The position numbers and the translations under genes are program-made. Positions 7,033 to 12,054 of a stretch of DNA of 12,054 bases are shown here, piece after piece. Each line of letters begins with the position of its first letter. Within the stretch, counting starts at the first letter, position 1. The stretch comes from an uncultured Schwartzia sp. (GTDB lineage: Bacteria; Bacillota; Negativicutes; Selenomonadales; Selenomonadaceae): positions 1 through 12,054 of the forward strand of contig CAJPQU010000056.1 in the NCBI GenBank assembly GCA_905372875.1, in the 5' to 3' direction. The notes below the pieces were generated by a model. That model searched no databases and was not told where the DNA came from. It worked only from the letters and a program-made list of their open reading frames with translations.

Positions 7033-7337
7033 TGCGTGGTTTCGTCATCACGGTACTGGCTCTTCTCACCGGTCTCTTTTGCAGCAGCGTTATCTTCCTG
7101 CCGGCCATTGGCGACCCTAAGAGCGCGCCTAATCAGCATATCACGCCGGTCTACATCGCCCAGAGCGAGCTTGATACTGGTTCTCCCAATATCGTCACCG
7201 GCACTTTAGCGGACTACCGCGGTTTCGATACCATGTGGGAGACGACGGTAATGTTTCTCTCGGGGCTCACGGCGGCCCTCATCCTTAGCAAGTCCACCAT
7301 GGGCCGCCGTCCGGAGAAGGAGGATGATTACGAATGA
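7032..7337 (+). CDS. mbhE: MbhE-like subunit (detached MrpA C-terminal part)
   Basis: This 101-aa protein has two transmembrane helices (about 4-24 and 72-87) around an extracytoplasmic loop. The loop includes GSPNIVTGTLADYRGFDTMWE (50-70). The (D)YRGFDT motif, followed by an acidic residue two positions on (Glu70), is typical of MbhE and of the very C-terminal part of MrpA. It acts in the membrane with the MbhD-like protein. The ribosome binding site (AGGTGG) is weak, so translation probably depends on coupling through the TAATG overlap upstream. Downstream it overlaps mrpB as ATGA. An MrpB N-terminal annotation is possible in some databases, but a separate MrpB gene follows. Confidence 0.85.
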   Translation: MRGFVITVLALLTGLFCSSVIFLPAIGDPKSAPNQHITPVYIAQSELDTGSPNIVTGTLADYRGFDTMWETTVMFLSGLTAALILSKSTMGRRPEKEDDYE

Positions 7338-7771
7338 AGGAACCTTTCGGCGGCATCCTCCTCCATATCGCCTTTCGCCTCTTAGTCCCCTTTAGCCTCG
7401 TCTACGCCATCTACGTTTTAATTCTGGGGGAGACATCGCCCGGCGGCGGCTTTCAGGCGGGCGTCGTCTTAGCCTTCGGCATTGTCCTCGCCCGGCTCAT
7501 CTTGGGTGAAGACACGCCCGTCTTCAATATCAAGCTCAAAAACTCGCTGGCCTTGGCCGGGATCGGTACCTTTATCTACGCCTTGGCAGGCTGGCTCACG
7601 CTCTTTGGCGGGGGAAAATTCTTAGACTATGGCTTTCTTCCCTTCGCCATAGAGGAAACCCACGAACTCCATGCCCTCGGCATCCTCATCATCGAAATCG
7701 GCGTTACCGTCTGCGTCATGATGACCATTTTGAACATCATGGACGTGGTCACGAAAAGGAGTGATGATTGA
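7334..7771 (+). CDS. mnhB: Mrp/Mnh antiporter subunit B (MbhF-like)
   Basis: MrpB is a four-helix membrane subunit of Mrp antiporters (MbhF in hydrogenases). It has 145 aa. The hallmark SPGGGFQAGVVLAFGIVLA follows the first helix. Here the preceding residues are GET where the more usual form is GH. Helices are visible at about 15-31, 40-57, 69-90 and 113-135. The central HELHALGILIIEIGV is also typical of the family. AGGAGG lies 10 nt upstream of the ATG. It overlaps the MbhE-like gene by four bases and the mrpC start by one base (TGATG). Confidence 0.93.
   Translation: MKEPFGGILLHIAFRLLVPFSLVYAIYVLILGETSPGGGFQAGVVLAFGIVLARLILGEDTPVFNIKLKNSLALAGIGTFIYALAGWLTLFGGGKFLDYGFLPFAIEETHELHALGILIIEIGVTVCVMMTILNIMDVVTKRSDD
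7756..7761 (+). promoter_or_regulatory. Ribosome binding site deciding the mrpC start
   Basis: AAGGAG lies 9 nt before ATG 7771 and 6 nt before an in-frame TTG at 7768. The ATG, which overlaps the upstream stop as TGATG, is the better start. Confidence 0.65.
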
Positions 7772-8145
7772 TGGAAGCGTTGAATGATTTCCTCGCCCAC
7801 CGGGGCATTTACACGCTGGTCATGATCCTCTTTTTCTTAGGCGTGTACGGCATGGTGCTGGCCAAAAATTACCTAAAAAAACTCATGGCCATGAACGTCA
7901 TGCAGGTGGCCGTCATCTTCTTCTACCTCTGCTTCGCCCAGAAAGAGGGGGGCATGATCCCCATCTTGGTGCCGGGGAACGTGGATCCGGCCAGCTACAT
8001 CAACCCGCTCCCCCACGCCCTCATGCTCACCGCCATCGTGGTCAGCATGGGGACCACCGGCGTGGCCATTGCCCTCTTGATGCGAATCAAGGAATTTTAC
8101 GGTTCCGTTGAGGAAAAAGAGGTATTAAGGAGGGCCAGTAAATGA
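7771..8145 (+). CDS. mnhC: Mrp/Mnh antiporter subunit C (NuoK-like, MbhG-like)
   Basis: MrpC is the NuoK-like three-helix subunit linking the antiporter subunits to the smaller subunits. It has 124 aa from ATG 7771. Helices are seen at about 15-31 (VMILFFLGVYGMVLA), 35-55 (LMAMNVMQVAVIFFYLCFA), and 82-105. The last one contains the signature NPLPHALMLTAIVVSMGTTGVAIALLMRI. The C-terminal tail is charged. The gene is coupled to mrpB (TGATG) and to the first MrpD-like gene (ATGA). Confidence 0.94.
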   Translation: MEALNDFLAHRGIYTLVMILFFLGVYGMVLAKNYLKKLMAMNVMQVAVIFFYLCFAQKEGGMIPILVPGNVDPASYINPLPHALMLTAIVVSMGTTGVAIALLMRIKEFYGSVEEKEVLRRASK

Positions 8146-9641
8146 ATCTCTGGACGCACAGTCCTGTATTCATCGTACTCCTGCCGCTGACGGCTTCACT
8201 GCTCTGCCTGGCGTTTAGCCGGCTGCATCGCCACTTAGGCGCGTGGCTGGTACAGCTTTCTTTATTTGCGGCGTTTCTCTTTTCCTTGGCCACCCTGCGG
8301 CAGGTACTGTCCGTCGGCGGACAAAGTTTTCATTACTGGATGGGAAACTGGCAGCCCCCCATCGGCATCGAATTCGCTGTCGACCCCTTAAATACGTCAG
8401 TGGTCTGCATGATCACTTTCATTTCTCTGGTAGTGAGTTTCTACAGCAAGCCCTTTCTCGCCAACGAAGACTGGCTCCATTACGGCGGCTACTACACTCT
8501 CTACGGTCTTTTGACTGTAGGGCTCTGCGGCATGACCGTCACCGGCGACGTCTTCAACATGTACGTCTACCTCGAAATCATGTCCCTCGCGGGCTACGGC
8601 CTCATCGCCCTGGGCGGGAAAAAATCCATGCTGGCCGCCTTTCGCTATCTTCTCGTGGGCACCATCGCCGCGTCCTTCTACCTCATTGGCATCGGTTATC
8701 TTTACGCCATGACCGGCTCCCTCAACATGGCCGACATCGGGCTTCGCATTCAGCCTTTCATCCATACGCCCCTCTTCGCTTTCACTGTGGCCTGCTTTCT
8801 CATCGCCTTCGGTATCAAGATGGCGCTTTTCCCCCTTCACGGCTGGCAGCCTGACGCTTACACTTACTCCCATCCGGGGGCGGCGGGTCTCATCTCCGGC
8901 TGCATGAGCAAAGTACCGGCCTACGCCATGCTGCGCTATTTTTTCTATGTTTTCGGCGTCCACAACACGGTGATGGAAGCGCTGACCAACGTCTTGGGGA
9001 TCATGGGCATCTCCGGTATCCTCATCGGCTCGGTGATGGCGCTGGCCCAATACGATTTTCGCCGGATGCTGGCCTACTCGTCAGTGGCACAGCTGGGCTA
9101 CATCGCCGTGGGCATGGCTATCGGCAACATCTACGGCTTCATCGGCGCGGTTTTGCATCTCATCAACCACGCCTTCATGAAATGCTGCCTCTTCCTCATC
9201 GTGGGCGGTATCACCTACCGCTTCGGCGAAGTCAATCTCTACCGCCTGGGAGGCCTCAACAAGAAAATGCCCGTCTCCAGCATCGCGGTGGTGTTAGCCG
9301 TTCTCTCCATGGTAGGGATTCCTCCCACCTGCGGTTTTTTCAGTAAATGGTACCTCATGCTGGGGGCCTATGAAGGCGGCCAAAACGTCTACATTGCCGT
9401 CTTGGTGATCAGCTCTCTTTTGAACGCCATCTATTATTTCCGTATCATCGAGCAGATGTTCATCCAGCGCGAAGCCTCCCTCACCGAGCTCCACGGACCG
9501 GAAGGCCAGCTCGGCATGCCCCTCAATATGGTCATCCCCATCGGCGTCACGGGACTGGCTATTCTCCTCTTAGGTCTCTACAGCAGTACGCTGGTCACGG
9601 ATATTGTCAAAATTGGATTGCCGGAGGTGTTCCTGCGATGA
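8142..9641 (+). CDS. mnhD: First MrpD/NuoN-like proton- or cation-conducting subunit (D1)
   Basis: This is a 499-aa polytopic membrane protein of the NuoL/M/N-MrpA/D family. It forms one ion channel of the complex. The key buried charges are present: Glu145 in NMYVYLEIMSLAGYG (TM5), Lys226 in FGIKMALFPLHGW (TM7), Lys257 in GCMSKVPAYAM (TM8), His343 and Lys347 in LINHAFMK, and Lys402 in CGFFSKWYLM (TM12). It looks fully functional and is most like MrpD/MbhH, the subunit expected after MrpC. A GGAGG site precedes the ATG, and the gene overlaps its neighbours on both sides as ATGA. In this family ions move through the line of charged residues in the membrane; whether this one carries Na+ or only H+ cannot be told from sequence. 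Confidence 0.95.
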   Translation: MNLWTHSPVFIVLLPLTASLLCLAFSRLHRHLGAWLVQLSLFAAFLFSLATLRQVLSVGGQSFHYWMGNWQPPIGIEFAVDPLNTSVVCMITFISLVVSFYSKPFLANEDWLHYGGYYTLYGLLTVGLCGMTVTGDVFNMYVYLEIMSLAGYGLIALGGKKSMLAAFRYLLVGTIAASFYLIGIGYLYAMTGSLNMADIGLRIQPFIHTPLFAFTVACFLIAFGIKMALFPLHGWQPDAYTYSHPGAAGLISGCMSKVPAYAMLRYFFYVFGVHNTVMEALTNVLGIMGISGILIGSVMALAQYDFRRMLAYSSVAQLGYIAVGMAIGNIYGFIGAVLHLINHAFMKCCLFLIVGGITYRFGEVNLYRLGGLNKKMPVSSIAVVLAVLSMVGIPPTCGFFSKWYLMLGAYEGGQNVYIAVLVISSLLNAIYYFRIIEQMFIQREASLTELHGPEGQLGMPLNMVIPIGVTGLAILLLGLYSSTLVTDIVKIGLPEVFLR

Positions 9642-11146
9642 CAGTCATCGATCCGCGGCCGTTTCTGGCCATCGGCATCCCCTTTTTAGCGGCCCTCCTG
9701 GTCTCCGTCAGCCATAAACATCCCAATATCCGGGAAATGTGGAGCACCGTTGCCTCTCTCCTCTTGGTGAGCACCATCCTCAGCATGGCGGGAGGCGTCG
9801 TCCATGGGATAACCTACGAATATACACTGTTCGCCCTGACGGACACCATTGGACTCACCATGCGGGTCGACCCGGCGGGGATGATCTTCGCCGCCTTGGC
9901 ATCAATCCTCTGGGTTCCCATCAATTTTTACAGTATCGGCTACATGCGGAACAATCACGAAGACATGCAGACCGGCTATTTCGCCGCCTTCGCCCTCTGC
10001 ATCGGGGCGACCATGGGGATCGCCATGGCAGCGAACCTCTTAACTTTCTTCGTCTTCTATGAAATCCTTACCCTCTCCAGCTATCCCCTCGTTCTCCACG
10101 AGCGGGACGAGGAGGCTTTGTTGGCGTCGCGTAAATATCTCGCTTACACCCTCGTTTCCGGTCAGCTCTTTTTGGCGGCCACGGTGGGGGTCTATTGCAT
10201 CGCGGGAACGATGGACTTTCGCATGGGAGGATTCCTCTCCCTCGACATGGCCCCGGCGTGGGTGCTTCAGCTTCTCTTCGTCCTGATGATCATGGCGGGC
10301 AGCGTCAAAGCGGCGGTCATGCCGCTCCACGGCTGGCTTCCTGCCGCCATGGTAGCCCCCACCCCGGTAAGCGCCCTCTTACACGCCGTGGCAGTAGTCA
10401 AGACCGGCGCCTTCGCCGTACTGCGCATTTTAGGCTTTGTCTTTGGGCCGAAGCTCTTGTCGCAGCTTGGCATCGCCGACGTCTTGGCCTGGGCGGCCGT
10501 CATCACCATCATCGCCAGCTCCTTCATTGCCTTGAAGCAGGACAACCTAAAGCGCCGGCTGGCCTTCTCCACCATCGGGCAGCTCAGCTATATCGTCTTA
10601 GGCGGCGCGCTCCTCACGCCGCTGGCCTTTAAGGGCGCGTATCTGCACTTGGTGGCCCACGCTGTCATGAAGATCACCCTCTTCATGTGTGCCGGCTGCA
10701 TTATCGTCCGCACCCACCTCCACGACATCAGTGAGATGGATGGTATCGGCCACCGTATGCCCATCACCATGGGCTGCTTCGCCATCGCCTCCTTAGGCAT
10801 CGCCGGAACCCCCTTCGTGGTGGGTTTTATCAGCAAATGGAACTTAGCCATGGGCGCGATCCAAGCGGGACAGCCCCTCTTCGTGGCCGTTTGGGCCGCT
10901 TCCGGCATCCTGGCCATGGCCTACCTCATGCCCGTGGTACGCATGGCATTTTTTAAGCCGGAGCCGGCCAAAGACCCCCGGCGCTACGGCTCCATCAGCT
11001 ACTTTATGCTGATCCCCATCTGCTTCACGACGATCTTGGCTGTGGTCTTAGGCATTGATCCGGAAATTTTCCCGCCGGACTTCTATCAATTGGCGCAAAT
11101 GGCTTCGGAAGGCATTGCCGGAACCTGGTGGGGGTGGTTTAAATGA
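9638..11146 (+). CDS. Second MrpD-like subunit, with MrpA/NuoL-type TM7-8 motif (D2)
   Basis: This is a 502-aa polytopic membrane protein of the same antiporter-like family. Conserved charges are Glu142 (FFVFYEILTLSSYP), Lys224 (GSVKAAVMPLHGWL), Lys255 (AVAVVKTGAFAV), His341 and Lys345 (VAHAVMK), and Lys400 (GFISKWNLAMG). The motif MVAPTPVSALLHAVAVVKTG (238-257) resembles NuoL and MrpA more than D1 does, where the matching segment is YTYSHPGAAGLISGCMSKVP. It may therefore take the place of the absent NuoL-like half of MrpA. It has no long C-terminal lateral helix as in NuoL. GGAGGT lies 9 nt before the ATG. It overlaps D1 and the following small gene as ATGA. Confidence 0.92.
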   Translation: MTVIDPRPFLAIGIPFLAALLVSVSHKHPNIREMWSTVASLLLVSTILSMAGGVVHGITYEYTLFALTDTIGLTMRVDPAGMIFAALASILWVPINFYSIGYMRNNHEDMQTGYFAAFALCIGATMGIAMAANLLTFFVFYEILTLSSYPLVLHERDEEALLASRKYLAYTLVSGQLFLAATVGVYCIAGTMDFRMGGFLSLDMAPAWVLQLLFVLMIMAGSVKAAVMPLHGWLPAAMVAPTPVSALLHAVAVVKTGAFAVLRILGFVFGPKLLSQLGIADVLAWAAVITIIASSFIALKQDNLKRRLAFSTIGQLSYIVLGGALLTPLAFKGAYLHLVAHAVMKITLFMCAGCIIVRTHLHDISEMDGIGHRMPITMGCFAIASLGIAGTPFVVGFISKWNLAMGAIQAGQPLFVAVWAASGILAMAYLMPVVRMAFFKPEPAKDPRRYGSISYFMLIPICFTTILAVVLGIDPEIFPPDFYQLAQMASEGIAGTWWGWFK

Positions 11147-11409
11147 TGGATCTCATCACCAATCGCCGCCAACGCCTGCGGGCTATTCTCTTCGCCCTCA
11201 TTCTCGGGATTCTCGCGTTCGCCGCGGCAATGAGTGCCGGGGCTTACGACAGCAACGCCGAAAACCTTTTGGAACGTCCGGGGGCTATGATCCTCTTCGC
11301 CTTCGTCGGCTGCTGGCTGCTCATTCTGCTGGCCAAACTCATCCTGACGCCGCTTTTACAGCGGGAGGAAAATTATTATGAGGAAGGAAGTGACGACGAC
11401 CATGTTTGA
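11143..11409 (+). CDS. Small two-helix membrane protein of unknown function
   Basis: I do not recognise this 88-aa protein. It has a basic N-terminus (NRRQRLR), a helix at about 14-32 rich in Ala, Ile and Leu, and a short loop with acidic residues (YDSNAENLLERPG). A second helix follows at about 49-71, then a very acidic tail (EENYYEEGSDDD). By the positive-inside rule both ends would face the cytoplasm near the basic start, although the tail is acidic. It is locked into the operon, overlapping D2 as ATGA and D3 by 32 nt, so it is probably a real accessory subunit of the complex. Its position after the MrpD-like genes resembles that of MbhI in Mbh operons, but I see no sequence reason to equate them. 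ATG 11146 is an alternative start one codon later. Confidence 0.8.
   Translation: MMDLITNRRQRLRAILFALILGILAFAAAMSAGAYDSNAENLLERPGAMILFAFVGCWLLILLAKLILTPLLQREENYYEEGSDDDHV
11364..11368 (+). promoter_or_regulatory. Ribosome binding site deciding the D3 start
   Basis: GGAGG lies 9 nt before ATG 11378, better placed than anything before the alternative ATG 11402. It lies inside the coding sequence of the preceding small gene. Confidence 0.65.
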
Positions 11410-12054
11410 AAACTTCCATCCGGGCATCCTCTTCATTTTAGTGGGACTCTTCGCCGCCCTCTGCGACGCGAAGCCCCGCCGGATGATCTTGGCCTGCTGC
11501 CCCGTCCTCGCCCTCCTCAGCCTGTGCCAGATCCCCCTGGGAACCGACCTTGCTTTTCCCTTTTTGGGAGACTTCACCCTGCGCTATCTTTTCGTGGATC
11601 CTCTGAGCTTCATCTTCGGCATCATCTTTTGTATTTTAGGCATCATCGGCGGGATTTACAGCTGCCACAACAAAAGCCCCTTGGAAGCTTTCTGCTCCAT
11701 GGCCTACGTTGGATCCTCCATCGGCGTCGTCCTGGCCCATGACTGGATCACCTTCCTCTGCTTTTGGGAACTGGAAGCCGTCACTTCCACCTTTCTCATC
11801 TGGAATGATCCCCGCCCGGGCAGCAAGAACGCCGGTATCCGCTACATTCTCATCCACACCCTGAGCGGCAACTGCGTCCTCTTCGGTGTCATCCTGAAAT
11901 TGGTGGCAGGGGATCTTCTCGTCCACAACTTAACGAGCGGTCCTCATGATTTAGCCTTCTGGCTGATCCTCTTGGGCTTTTCCATCAACGCGGCGGCGGT
12001 TCCTCTCCACGGCTGGCTGGTGGATGGCTATCCAGCGGCCACCCTGACGGGCAG
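11378..12054 (+). CDS. Third MrpD-like subunit, cut by window end (D3)
   Basis: The first 225 residues of another antiporter-like membrane subunit are visible. The family pattern is clear: hydrophobic N-terminal helices, VDPLSFIF after the third, the TM5 Glu131 in FLCFWELEAVTSTFL, and the TM7 end VPLHGWLVDGYPAATLTG. At the place of the TM7 Lys (Lys226 in D1, Lys224 in D2) it has Asn204 (GFSINAAAVPLHGW). Later Lys and Glu positions lie outside the window. I chose ATG 11378 because of a GGAGG 9 nt upstream. ATG 11402 would remove eight residues. It overlaps the preceding gene by 32 nt. The gene leaves the window at its 3' end, so the truncation is artificial, and the operon continues beyond 12054. 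Confidence 0.9.
   Translation, partial: MRKEVTTTMFENFHPGILFILVGLFAALCDAKPRRMILACCPVLALLSLCQIPLGTDLAFPFLGDFTLRYLFVDPLSFIFGIIFCILGIIGGIYSCHNKSPLEAFCSMAYVGSSIGVVLAHDWITFLCFWELEAVTSTFLIWNDPRPGSKNAGIRYILIHTLSGNCVLFGVILKLVAGDLLVHNLTSGPHDLAFWLILLGFSINAAAVPLHGWLVDGYPAATLTG

Noticed and set aside
8397..9050. A 217-codon minus-strand frame inside D1
   Set aside because: It is antisense to a strongly conserved membrane protein. The His-, Glu- and Asp-rich translation is the mirror of hydrophobic codons, and no ribosome binding site stands out.

Overview
The window carries two divergent gene blocks separated by about 270 bases. It looks like a bacterial chromosome, probably Bacillota. The tig-clpP-clpX-lon order, strong AGGAGG-type ribosome binding sites and compact overlapping genes fit that. 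A Negativicutes-like lineage is a guess from the flavour of the ClpX and Mrp proteins and was not tested. No tRNA, rRNA, CRISPR array, insertion sequence or phage gene was seen.

Left block (positions 1-5312, minus strand): the classical protein quality-control cluster. It reads in transcription order tig (trigger factor), clpP, clpX, then lon, which leaves the window at position 1 before its proteolytic active site. tig, clpP and clpX are closely spaced. A 195-base gap with several inverted repeats lies between clpX and lon. A plausible sigma-70-type promoter for tig lies at 5390-5418 and overlaps a perfect 12-bp palindrome.

Right block (positions 5583-12054, plus strand): eleven tightly packed or overlapping genes for a membrane complex of the Mrp antiporter / membrane-bound hydrogenase (Mbh) superfamily. 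The order is MrpE, MrpF, MrpG, an 80-aa MbhD-like (DUF4040) protein, a 101-aa MbhE-like protein, MrpB, MrpC, a first MrpD-like subunit (D1), a second (D2), an 88-aa two-helix protein of unknown function, and a third (D3) cut by the window end. The first eight follow the MbhA-MbhH order of archaeal membrane-bound hydrogenases. The MrpA C-terminal domains are separate small genes, and no full-length MrpA precedes them.

Eleven consecutive genes are separated by a gap of at most 1 nt or overlap, which implies one transcript with translational coupling. The expected product is an ion-translocating membrane arm exchanging H+ and Na+. It could work alone as an Mrp antiporter or be joined to a redox module encoded beyond position 12054. 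The unusual points are the split MrpA, three antiporter-like subunits in one operon, the orphan two-helix gene between the second and third, and an Asn in place of the TM7 Lys in the third.
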